Assembly (NCBI GenBank): GCA_023139715.1
Contig: JAGLNB010000204.1
Location: forward strand, 1 to 5,380
Reading direction: 5' to 3'
Source of the DNA: Planctomycetota bacterium
GTDB lineage: Bacteria > Planctomycetota > Phycisphaerae > Sedimentisphaerales > Anaerobacaceae
DNA length: 5,380 nt
Both the position numbers and the translations under genes were made by a program. Shown here piece by piece: positions 1-4,924 of the stretch (the stretch's first letter is position 1; every line of letters starts with the position of its first letter). The notes beneath the pieces are model-generated. The model did no database searches. It had not been told where the DNA came from and worked only from the letters and a program-made list of their open reading frames with translations.

Positions 1-685
1 GTGCAATCGGCTTTATCGCCGGGCCAGAAAGTCCTCCCGTTTTATTTGCAAGAATTGGCTTTCTGGTTTCAATATCAATTGCCATCGCCGTAAAAGTATT
101 GAGCATACTAATGGCATCGGCTCCTGCTTCAATTGCCGCCTTGGCGATTTGGCTAATGTCCGTCACGGATGGCGATAATTTCACCATAAGTATTTTTTCA
201 CCGCTCGCTTTTTTCACCGCCGCTGTAATTTTTGCCACCTGCACTGGGTCGGTTCCAAAATGGATTCCACCTTCAGCCACGTTTGGACAGCTTATATTCA
301 GTTCAAAACCGGCGAGCGATTTTTCGTTTGCCAGCCGTTTTGCAACAGCGACATATTCATCAATTTTTTTGCCGGCCAAATTAACAAAGACCGCACAGGA
401 AAATTTTTCAAGCGTTGGCAGCTTTTCTTCTATGAATTTTTCCAAACCGATATTTGCCAGGCCGATGGCATTTAGCATACCCGAATCGGTTTCGACAATT
501 CTTGGAACTGCATTTCCTTTTCGCGGATTTTGCGTAATGCTTTTTGTGATAAATCCGCCGAGCGAATCAAGATTTACAAAATCGCTTAATTCTTCTGCAT
601 AACCGCACGTTCCAGAAGCCGTAAACACCGGATTAGCCAGCTTAATCCCTGCAAAATCAACCGAAATATCAATTTCATTTTTCAT
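1..685 (-). CDS. pyrD: Dihydroorotate dehydrogenase, class 1B catalytic subunit (partial, 3' end outside window)
   Basis: Reading the minus strand from the ATG at 685-683 gives 228 residues of open frame that run off the left edge, so the C-terminal part is missing. The protein is an FMN-binding TIM-barrel dehydrogenase that oxidises dihydroorotate to orotate in pyrimidine synthesis. Visible family motifs are TASGTCGY (22-29), NAIGLAN (72-78), NISCPN (130-135), MVKLSP (167-172), NTFTAMAID (196-204) and NKTGGLSGPAIKP (214-226). Cys133 in NISCPN is the active-site base expected of class 1 enzymes, whereas class 2 enzymes use Ser. Class 1B is inferred because the electron-transfer partner pyrK lies just upstream in the same direction. 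No clear Shine-Dalgarno precedes the ATG, and the 90-bp gap to pyrK is filled by two repeat hairpins. Assignment is secure; only the end is unseen. Confidence 0.95.
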   Translation of the reverse strand, partial: MKNEIDISVDFAGIKLANPVFTASGTCGYAEELSDFVNLDSLGGFITKSITQNPRKGNAVPRIVETDSGMLNAIGLANIGLEKFIEEKLPTLEKFSCAVFVNLAGKKIDEYVAVAKRLANEKSLAGFELNISCPNVAEGGIHFGTDPVQVAKITAAVKKASGEKILMVKLSPSVTDISQIAKAAIEAGADAISMLNTFTAMAIDIETRKPILANKTGGLSGPAIKPIA

Positions 686-692
686 AATTTTC

Positions 693-730
693 TGTCATTG
701 CGAGGCCGTTTTTAGGCCGTGGCAATCTCA
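693..730. repeat. Imperfect palindrome of the GTCATTGCGAG...GGCAATCTC type
   Basis: ATTGC (697-701) pairs with GCAAT (722-726), and GGCC (704-707) pairs with GGCC (715-718) across a T-rich loop, with a mismatch and a bulge between. Sequences of this pattern are known as dispersed intergenic repeats in many bacterial genomes. It lies between pyrK and pyrD and would form a hairpin in their shared transcript, ending just before the pyrD start region. Whether it affects pyrD translation or transcript stability cannot be read from the sequence. Confidence 0.6.
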
Positions 731-753
731 ACCTTTCGCACTTTTCACAATCT

Positions 754-774
754 ATCCTGAGCTTGTCGAAGGAT
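754..774. repeat. Dispersed palindromic repeat, copy 1 (pyrK-pyrD gap)
   Basis: The arms ATCCT and AGGAT flank the 11-base core GAGCTTGTCGA. This is the CCT-GAG...TCGA-AGG family, of which five copies occur in this window (754, 1148, 3187, 4660, 4925). It begins two bases beyond the pyrK stop codon, so it sits in the pyrK-pyrD transcript. Confidence 0.75.
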
Positions 775-775
775 T

Positions 776-1720
776 TCACACTTTTGTTTTGAATACTATT
801 TCTCTTGCGTCAAAAACTGGCCCGTCTTTGCAGCACATTTTATAAATCGTTTCATTACCGCCGGCTATTTTACATTCCACCGCACACCCCTGACAAACAC
901 CAAATCCGCAGGCCATCATCCGTTCCATACTCACCTCGCAATCAATGCCTTTTCGTTCTGCGATTTTCGCCAGCACTTCCAACATCGCTTCCGGGCCGCA
1001 GCCGTAAATAATAGTTTCTTTCGCATCCAGCTTATTTTCATCCGCAGTAGCGGATTCATTCAGCCAGCTTGAAACGCAATCAGTAACAAATCCTTTATCG
1101 CCAGCCGAGCCATCATCGGTTGCGACAGTCGTTTTTACTCCGCCAGTGGTGAGCTTGTCGAACCGACAATTTTCAAAAGGCAGTTTTTCTCTCGTTGCCG
1201 CTCCGACAAAAACATTTATTTCCACGTTCGGCGAATCTGCTTTGATTTGTTTTGCGAGGTGCATAATCGGCCCTGCTCCCGAGCCGCCAGCCACAAGAAC
1301 AGCTTTGCTTTTATCATTCGGCAGTGAAAAACCATTTCCCAGTGGCCCAAGCACACTTACGCAATCGCCCTTTTCGAGAGTCGTCATTCGCAAAGTAGCC
1401 GGCCCAACAGCACAATACAAAATCTCAACATTTGTTTTATCGCCTTTGATTTGAACGCCGGAAAAACTAAACGGTCTTCGCAAAAGAATTTTTCTATTCG
1501 CCGAATCTTTCAAATCATCCGGGATATTTTCCGCTTGCGGCAATTTGCAATTCGCCAAATCTAATTCGGCAAACTGGCCAGCCCTCGCTCTGGCAAATTG
1601 CTGGGCTCCGCTGCCGTCAAAAACAAGTTCCAGCTTATAAAACTGCTCACTGATTTTTCTACTCGCCGCAACCGCCGCCGAAAACATACCTTTATTTTTT
1701 GAATCAGCTTCTTTTTCCAT
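776..1720 (-). CDS. pyrK: Dihydroorotate dehydrogenase electron-transfer subunit PyrK
   Basis: A 314-residue FAD and [2Fe-2S] protein that pairs with PyrD and passes electrons from dihydroorotate to NAD+. Motifs in order: RRPFS (81-85) for FAD binding; GPLGNGF (125-131); the NAD-binding glycine motif VAGGSGAGP (143-151); TDDGS (201-205) and KGFVTD (209-214); GCGP (240-243); and the iron-sulfur cluster cysteines Cys271, Cys276, Cys279 and Cys297 in CGFGVCQGC...CCKDGPVF. It is longer than the roughly 255-265 residues usual for the family. Extra length lies at the N-terminus, near 55-78, and around 185-194, where a dispersed repeat core falls inside the frame. The chosen ATG has a weak GGAA 7 bases upstream and begins 11 bases after the stop of the regulator gene, so the two are probably cotranscribed. 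Met12 is a possible later start. Confidence 0.95.
   Translation of the reverse strand: MEKEADSKNKGMFSAAVAASRKISEQFYKLELVFDGSGAQQFARARAGQFAELDLANCKLPQAENIPDDLKDSANRKILLRRPFSFSGVQIKGDKTNVEILYCAVGPATLRMTTLEKGDCVSVLGPLGNGFSLPNDKSKAVLVAGGSGAGPIMHLAKQIKADSPNVEINVFVGAATREKLPFENCRFDKLTTGGVKTTVATDDGSAGDKGFVTDCVSSWLNESATADENKLDAKETIIYGCGPEAMLEVLAKIAERKGIDCEVSMERMMACGFGVCQGCAVECKIAGGNETIYKMCCKDGPVFDAREIVFKTKV
1148..1164. repeat. Dispersed palindromic repeat core inside pyrK (copy 2)
   Basis: GGT and ACC flank the same GAGCTTGTCGA core found at 754-774; 13 consecutive bases (1150-1162 and 758-770) are identical. The outer bases differ from the other copies but still pair with each other (GGT/ACC instead of CCT/AGG), which is what a structured repeat family would show. 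It encodes PyrK residues 186-192 (RFDKLTT) in frame, in the region before TDDGS where PyrK lengths vary. Confidence 0.6.
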
Positions 1721-1731
1721 TTTTCATTCCG

Positions 1732-2778
1732 TTACAAACTTATATGGCAAAGCACCGCAAGTGCCCAAAGCAGGTTTTCCTTAGCCACAATTTTCGTTTC
1801 ATATTTTTCATTTATTGGAATCAGATGCACGTTTTGCTCATCGCTTCTTATCAATTTGCACGTAACGCCGATTTGCTCAGCTATTCTCGTTACACCAATT
1901 TGTCCCTGAGCGGCGGCCACCGATGGGCTAACCACCACAACATCGCCATCGTTAATTCTCGGAGCCATACTATCACCATCTATCTGCAATGCAAAACTAT
2001 CTGGAAACAATTTTAGAATTTCCGCACACTCAACAAATTGAACAATGCCATCATTTTTGCCATCACTGTCATTGCCGCTGACAGCGATAAGATTTGCCGA
2101 TGTTTTTTTAATTCCACCAAGCAGCTCTTTCATTTGCAAATCGATTTTCACTACGCCGCCAGCCGAAGATACGATTTCTTTTCCGAGATGTTTTTTGACC
2201 AGCTCATCGAGCTGCGTAACCGCTTCTTTCGATTGCGGCAAAAGCGTCTGACTCCAGCAATGCACAATTCCAGCTGCCGTTCTTCCGAGCACCGGAATCC
2301 GCTCGTTTTTATTTTGGCCGATTTTGGCTAACTGGATTTTTTCTTTTTCAAACGCCAGAATTTCCGGCTTTTCCTGAGGTTTTATTTGCAACTTTTGGCT
2401 CTGCTTTGGCTCTTTTAATTGGCCTTCAAGCCCTTTTTTCTCGCACAATAAATCTATAAAAGCCAGAACCGGCTCTTTAAGGTCGGGATTTTCACTTAAC
2501 AGCTGGTCTAATTTACGCAAAAGCGAAATATCCGAGCCGAATTCTGCTTTTCCCTGCCGTTTTTCACCGGCTACCAGCCATTGCAGGTCGCTGCCTGTGA
2601 TTTGACACATCTTCAGCAGAACATCGACTGGCGGCACCCTGTCGTTCTCGTAATAGCTGTATGTAGAGGCACTTATGCCGAGAACCAGAGCAAATTTACT
2701 TCTGCCTCTTTCGCCTGCATATTGCTTTCGCAGCTGGATTATTCGCTCGATTATTGCTTTTTCATTGTTTTTTTTCAT
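1732..2778 (-). CDS. XRE-type HTH / S24 peptidase (LexA/CI-like) transcriptional regulator
   Basis: A 348-residue two-domain regulator. Residues about 8-70 form an XRE helix-turn-helix (SKFALVLGISASTYSYYENDR at 27-47). Residues 75-160 are charged and linker-like. IPVLGRTAAG (161-170) resembles the LexA self-cleavage region, with Ala169-Gly170 at the scissile position. The C-terminal S24 fold contains DGDSMAPRINDGDVVVV (267-283) with candidate nucleophile Ser270, and Lys308 in CKLI as the general base. The Ser-Lys distance of 38 is close to that in LexA (37), but the Ala-Gly to Ser distance is about 101, against 35 in LexA, so roughly 65 extra residues sit between. The expected role is a repressor that may inactivate itself. 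It heads the pyrK-pyrD operon and faces a divergent control region with a perfect inverted repeat. No Shine-Dalgarno is visible before its ATG. Targets and signal are unknown. Confidence 0.88.
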   Translation of the reverse strand: MKKNNEKAIIERIIQLRKQYAGERGRSKFALVLGISASTYSYYENDRVPPVDVLLKMCQITGSDLQWLVAGEKRQGKAEFGSDISLLRKLDQLLSENPDLKEPVLAFIDLLCEKKGLEGQLKEPKQSQKLQIKPQEKPEILAFEKEKIQLAKIGQNKNERIPVLGRTAAGIVHCWSQTLLPQSKEAVTQLDELVKKHLGKEIVSSAGGVVKIDLQMKELLGGIKKTSANLIAVSGNDSDGKNDGIVQFVECAEILKLFPDSFALQIDGDSMAPRINDGDVVVVSPSVAAAQGQIGVTRIAEQIGVTCKLIRSDEQNVHLIPINEKYETKIVAKENLLWALAVLCHISL

Positions 2779-2790
2779 CTTTTTTTTACT

Positions 2791-2823
2791 TTTGCGAATT
2801 TTCCTCTTGCAATAATTCGCAAA
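2791..2823. promoter_or_regulatory. Candidate operator: 10-bp inverted repeat in the divergent region
   Basis: TTTGCGAATT (2791-2800) and AATTCGCAAA (2814-2823) are perfect inverted copies separated by 13 bases, with centres 23 bp apart, about two helical turns. It lies 13 bases upstream of the S24 regulator start. A related half-site, AATCGCAAA, is at 2867-2875. The position suits autoregulation by the adjacent regulator; the link to that protein is inference. Confidence 0.5.
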
Positions 2824-2835
2824 GGCGTTTATTTA
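2807..2835 (+). promoter_or_regulatory. Possible rightward promoter for the small ORF
   Basis: TTGCAA (2807-2812) and TATTTA (2830-2835) are separated by 17 bases, a fair sigma70-type arrangement. The right arm of the inverted repeat at 2814-2823 lies within the spacer, so a protein bound there would block this promoter. No equally good leftward promoter for the regulator gene was found. Confidence 0.35.
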
Positions 2836-2909
2836 TTCCCCTGTAGATTAAATCACGGCTGATTTTAATCGCAAATATGAATTTCGTCAATAGGGAGGTG
2901 GCAGCAAAA

Positions 2910-3071
2910 ATGTCAGAATCTAAATGTAATAGTATGGAAGATGCGATTCGTTCGAAAAAACTCGGAAAAGCCATAAAAAGCGAAAAAAAAGTAGATAAAT
3001 GTATTGAGTATCTGCTTGAGTTGCACAATTGGCAAGGCGTTTTGCTTGGCCAGTTAAAAAACGAACTCTGA
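2910..3071 (+). CDS. Small lysine-rich protein of unknown function, 53 residues
   Basis: I do not recognise this protein. An upstream in-frame ATG exists at 2877, but the start at 2910 is preferred because GGGAGGTG (2893-2900) is a strong Shine-Dalgarno 9-11 bases before it. The product begins MSESKCNSMEDAIRSKK and ends at a TGA at 3069-3071. It is basic in the middle (KKLGKAIKSEKKVDK), has two cysteines, and its second half (CIEYLLELHNWQGVLLGQL) could form an amphipathic helix. No signal peptide or transmembrane segment is seen. It is divergent from the S24 regulator gene and shares its control region, so it may be controlled by that regulator. Small size leaves doubt, but the ribosome-binding site is the best in this window. 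Confidence 0.55.
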   Translation: MSESKCNSMEDAIRSKKLGKAIKSEKKVDKCIEYLLELHNWQGVLLGQLKNEL

Positions 3072-3073
3072 GT

Positions 3074-3105
3074 CGTATTGCGTATATCGTGGGGCGTATT
3101 GCGTA
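3074..3105. repeat. Short direct repeat CGTATTGCGTA, two copies
   Basis: CGTATTGCGTA occurs at 3074-3084 and again at 3095-3105, a 21-base period. It starts three bases after the small ORF's stop codon. Similar ATACGCAATACG-like strings are common as low-complexity intergenic repeats. Confidence 0.6.
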
Positions 3106-3127
3106 ATGGGTTAGTTGAAATGGCGAG

Positions 3128-3287
3128 TTTGCAGCTGATGGGTATAGCCGGTTTGTCAAGTTGGTTAGCCCTGCCATCACTCCTGTCCTGAGCGGAGTCG
3201 AAGGAATGTTGGCAGAGGTTGATGACAAACGGCTGATTTGGGTATGTTCTGGAGGGGCATACAATTGGGATAGTGGGCAGCTGCAAA
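3128..3287. repeat. Large multi-armed inverted-repeat element
   Basis: The ends TTTGCAGCTG (3128-3137) and CAGCTGCAAA (3278-3287) are perfect 10-base inverted copies 160 bp apart. Inside, AGCCGGTTTGTCA (3146-3158) pairs with TGACAAACGGCT (3223-3234) over 12 bp with one bulged G. Within that, CTGCCA (3171-3176) pairs with TGGCAG (3210-3215), and TCCT (3181-3184) with AGGA (3202-3205). A separate small arm is GTATG (3242-3246) with CATAC (3258-3262). Folded, this gives an outer stem closing one long arm and one short arm. It may be a palindromic mobile repeat or a structured RNA; the sequence alone does not decide. Confidence 0.55.
3187..3204. repeat. Dispersed palindromic repeat, copy 3
   Basis: CCT and AGG flank the core GAGCGGAGTCGA. 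It lies at the tip of the long arm of the inverted-repeat element at 3128-3287. Confidence 0.7.
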
Positions 3288-3399
3288 AAAAATAACAAGA
3301 AGCCGCCAGTGCAAACAATGATATTTATGATAGTAATATTTTATTGTCGAACATTTTTAATTATCCCGCAAAATACTTAATTAAAATGCCATTTAGGCC

Positions 3400-3428
3400 T
3401 TGACATTACAACATTATAGCCATACAAT
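3400..3428 (+). promoter_or_regulatory. Sigma70-type promoter of the toxin-antitoxin operon
   Basis: TTGACA (3400-3405) is a perfect -35 box and TACAAT (3423-3428) differs from the -10 consensus at one base; the spacer is 17 bases. Transcription would start near 3434-3437, leaving a leader of about 115 bases before the antitoxin ATG. The -10 box lies within the left arm of the inverted repeat at 3418-3457. The symmetrical TACAAT on the minus strand has no matching -35, so the promoter is one-directional. Confidence 0.75.
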
Positions 3429-3457
3429 GATTTCGTTCACAAAATCATTGTATGGCT
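3418..3457. promoter_or_regulatory. Perfect 16-bp inverted repeat over the promoter (candidate operator)
   Basis: AGCCATACAATGATTT (3418-3433) and AAATCATTGTATGGCT (3442-3457) are perfect inverted copies with an 8-base spacer. The element covers the -10 box, the predicted start and the first bases of the transcript, and has no T-run after it, so an operator is more likely than a terminator. Autoregulation by the antitoxin or toxin-antitoxin complex is the simplest reading. The antitoxin has no obvious HTH, so the binding protein is open. Confidence 0.65.
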
Positions 3458-3551
3458 GATGATTATGTTATTTTTTATGTTTACAAACACTAAGATTATC
3501 CCGATATATGGTTTAATGCAAAAAATTTAATCCAAGAAAACGAGGGCAATT

Positions 3552-4103
3552 ATGTCATTTAGGTTTGATCAAAAAAAGACCACTCAAGCGGTTGCTTTTT
3601 TTCTTCGCCAATCTGGACCCCTGAGAACTGACAACTATATGCGACTGATAAAGCTTCTCTATATTGCCGATAGGGAAAGCTTAAAAGAAACGGGTAGACC
3701 GATTACTGGCGACCGTGTTGTTGCAATGGAGCGTGGGCCAGTTCTTAGTTATTTACTGGACTTAATCAAAGACACAGCTTTTGACTCCATTGAATGGGGT
3801 AAATTCATCGAAAGAGACAATTACAACATCCGACTAATTAAAGAACCCGGTAACAGCGAACTTTGTCGTTATGAAATCAACAAGCTTCAAGAGATTTGGG
3901 ATAGATATCGCAGCAATGATGAATGGGACTTGGTGCAAAAAACTCACGAGTTCCCGGAATGGGTGAAAAACAACCCTGGAACTTCTTCAAAATCAATTTC
4001 ACTTTCCGACATACTTGAAGCCGTTGGAAGAAAAGGTGATATTGAAAAAATCGAGCGTGATGCAAACGAATCTGCGGTTTTTGCCAAATTTTTTCAGGGT
4101 TGA
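3552..4103 (+). CDS. Panacea/SocA-like (DUF4065) domain antitoxin
   Basis: A 183-residue soluble protein with the pattern of the Panacea domain (PF13274, the SocA/GepA-type antitoxin domain). Conserved stretches are YMRLIKLLYIADRE (29-42), GRPITGDRVVAMERGPVLS (48-66) and DEWDLVQKTHEFPEW (123-137); the length is usual for the family. GAGGG at 3542-3546, five bases before the ATG, supports this start. Panacea proteins are known to neutralise many unrelated toxins encoded next to them, by direct binding or, for SocA, by delivering the toxin to ClpXP. Here the next gene begins 6 bases after the stop, giving a two-gene operon with the antitoxin first. A strong promoter with an inverted repeat over its -10 box lies upstream, suggesting tight autoregulation. 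No separate DNA-binding domain is evident. The family call is firm; antitoxin function follows from family and context. Confidence 0.88.
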   Translation: MSFRFDQKKTTQAVAFFLRQSGPLRTDNYMRLIKLLYIADRESLKETGRPITGDRVVAMERGPVLSYLLDLIKDTAFDSIEWGKFIERDNYNIRLIKEPGNSELCRYEINKLQEIWDRYRSNDEWDLVQKTHEFPEWVKNNPGTSSKSISLSDILEAVGRKGDIEKIERDANESAVFAKFFQG

Positions 4104-4109
4104 TTGCTT

Positions 4110-4499
4110 ATGTCTTTTTCTCTTGGCGATAGTTTCTCCCATAAACATTTACCAAGTTTGCATTCACACTTATGGATAGTCATTTCTGAACTAACCAATT
4201 CTTTAGAACAGGTCATTATAGTCAATTTTACCTCATGCCGAGATTCAGGGGATATAGACCAAAGCTGTTTGCTAAACAAAGGGGAACATCCTTTCCTTAT
4301 GCATAAAACTTATGTTAATTATAGAGATGCTCAGATTCCCCAAATCTGTAACCTTAAAAAAGCTGAAGCTGCAGAATTAATAACAAGAAAAGAACCTATT
4401 AGCAAGGTGCTACTCGCAAAAATTCTTGAAGGGGCTAAAGCTAGCCCTTTTCTGAAATTTGAGTTTCGAAAAATACTAGAAGACCAAAATCTCATATAA
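4110..4499 (+). CDS. Probable toxin partner of the Panacea antitoxin (PemK/MazF-like pattern)
   Basis: A 129-residue protein directly downstream of the Panacea gene. The ATG at 4110 is preferred, with AGGG at 4096-4099 ten bases before it; a TTG at 4104, touching the antitoxin stop, is an alternative that adds two residues. The pattern HLWIVIS (20-26), VIIVNFTS (35-42), DQSCLLNKGEHPFL (50-63), YVNYRDA (68-74), then a helical C-terminal half (82-127) resembles the order of strands in PemK/MazF-type small beta-barrels (RPxxVIS...VVVPLTS). If so it would be an mRNA-cutting or translation-blocking toxin. The usual arginine at the start of the first motif is replaced (His20), so the exact chemistry is uncertain. 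No membrane segment is visible. Toxin role rests mainly on position beside the antitoxin; fold is inference. Confidence 0.7.
   Translation: MSFSLGDSFSHKHLPSLHSHLWIVISELTNSLEQVIIVNFTSCRDSGDIDQSCLLNKGEHPFLMHKTYVNYRDAQIPQICNLKKAEAAELITRKEPISKVLLAKILEGAKASPFLKFEFRKILEDQNLI
4429..4451 (+). other. Terminator-like hairpin inside the toxin gene
   Basis: AAGGGGCTA (4429-4437) pairs with TAGCCCTTT (4442-4450), one G-T pair, around a four-base loop, and TTTT covers 4448-4451. It codes for toxin residues around EGAKASPF and lies about 50 bases before the stop. It may be incidental to the coding sequence or may weaken full-length toxin mRNA. Confidence 0.35.
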
Positions 4500-4549
4500 G
4501 ATTTTCCCAGCAGAAACTGATATCATTATCCAACAATTCCAACTGCTGT

Positions 4550-4572
4550 CAACTTCAAGATGGCGGAAGTTG
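4550..4572. other. Weak hairpin after the toxin gene
   Basis: CAACTTC (4550-4556) and GAAGTTG (4566-4572) form a 7-bp stem with a 9-base loop. There is no following T-run, so it is a poor intrinsic terminator. No better terminator for the operon is visible. Confidence 0.3.
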
Positions 4573-4659
4573 AATATTTAGAATGAAGAATTGTGGAATC
4601 CCTTCCGCTGCGACAGGCCAGAAACTACCCCCAAAAATCCGTGTTACCTGTCCTGCCTG

Positions 4660-4678
4660 CCCTGAGTTTATCGAAGGG
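4660..4678. repeat. Dispersed palindromic repeat, copy 4
   Basis: CCCT and AGGG flank the core GAGTTTATCGA. The preceding GCCTGC also precedes copy 5 when that copy is read on the opposite strand, so these two copies share more flank than the others. A partial GTCGAAGGAA follows at 4685-4694. Confidence 0.7.
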
Positions 4679-4693
4679 AGCAACGTCGAAGGA

Positions 4694-4790
4694 ATCCGTG
4701 AAATCCGTGGTTAAATTTACGTCATAAAAAACTCTGTGTGTTCTGTGGCTAATTTTTCCACCTTTTTAATCAGCGTAATCTGCGATTAAA
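4694..4790. repeat. Degenerate tandem dimers (ATCCGTG, TCTGTG, ATCxGCG types)
   Basis: ATCCGTG occurs at 4694-4700 and 4703-4709; CTCTGTGTG is followed by TTCTGTGG (4732-4748); AATCAGCG is followed by AATCTGCG (4768-4784). Each is a near-duplicated short unit followed by a TTAA or CTAA string. A further AATCCGTG is at 4636-4643. They are typical non-coding dispersed repeats with no function visible here. Confidence 0.45.
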
Positions 4791-4924
4791 CAACCCTGCC
4801 ATAGTGATGGTGGGAAAAGAATTTAGAATTAGGAATTGAGAATTTAGAAAAACCATCCCGAATGGATTCCGCAATTCTACACTCTACATTCTTAATTCTA
4901 CATTATTTATAGAAACACATTCCA

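Larger units (their letters stand above)
3072..3551. other. 480-bp intergenic region without a convincing gene
   Basis: From left to right it holds a short direct repeat (3074-3105), a multi-armed inverted-repeat element with a dispersed palindrome at its tip (3128-3287), an AT-rich stretch with nothing recognisable (3288-3399), and the promoter and operator of the toxin-antitoxin operon (3400-3457). The remaining 3458-3541 is an AT-rich leader. Long open frames on the minus strand across 2786-3318 read through repeat sequence and are not credible genes. Confidence 0.6.
4573..4907. repeat. Degenerate repeats in inverted arrangement between toxin and carbonic anhydrase genes
   Basis: The gap 4500-4933 has no gene. 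AGAATTGTGGAATCCC (4587-4602) matches the reverse complement of 4863-4878 at 14 of 16 bases, and AGAATTAGGAAT (4825-4836) matches the reverse complement of 4888-4899 at 11 of 12. These TTAGAATT-rich strings look like copies of one dispersed repeat in opposite orientations, enclosing other repeats. Confidence 0.5.

Noticed and set aside
99..602. Plus-strand open frames opposite pyrD
   Set aside because: They are antisense to a clear PyrD frame and show no family motif or ribosome-binding site.
805..1454. Plus-strand open frames opposite pyrK
   Set aside because: Antisense to motifs such as GPLGNGF and the iron-sulfur cysteines of PyrK; low-complexity translations.
1699..2862. Plus-strand open frames opposite the S24 regulator
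   Set aside because: The minus-strand frame has HTH and S24 motifs; the antisense products resemble nothing.
3074..3105. CRISPR-like direct repeat
   Set aside because: Only two 11-base copies with a 10-base gap; far too short and few for a CRISPR array.
3119..3295. Plus-strand open stretch ending LIWVCSGGAYNWDSGQLQKK
   Set aside because: Its only ATG (3206) lacks a proper ribosome-binding site, it crosses a dispersed repeat, and it lies within the inverted-repeat element. It could be a gene remnant but nothing supports it.
2786..3318. Two minus-strand open frames of 170 and 132 codons
   Set aside because: They read through dispersed repeats (giving strings such as SFDSAQDRSDG and RNTPHDIRNT, known as translations of non-coding repeats) and oppose the small ORF with a strong Shine-Dalgarno.
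3418..3457. Inverted repeat read as an intrinsic terminator
   Set aside because: No T-run follows directly, and the -10 box of a near-consensus promoter lies in the left arm, so an operator is the better explanation.
3877..4279. Minus-strand open frames opposite the toxin-antitoxin genes
   Set aside because: Shadows of two plus-strand genes with good starts and family patterns.
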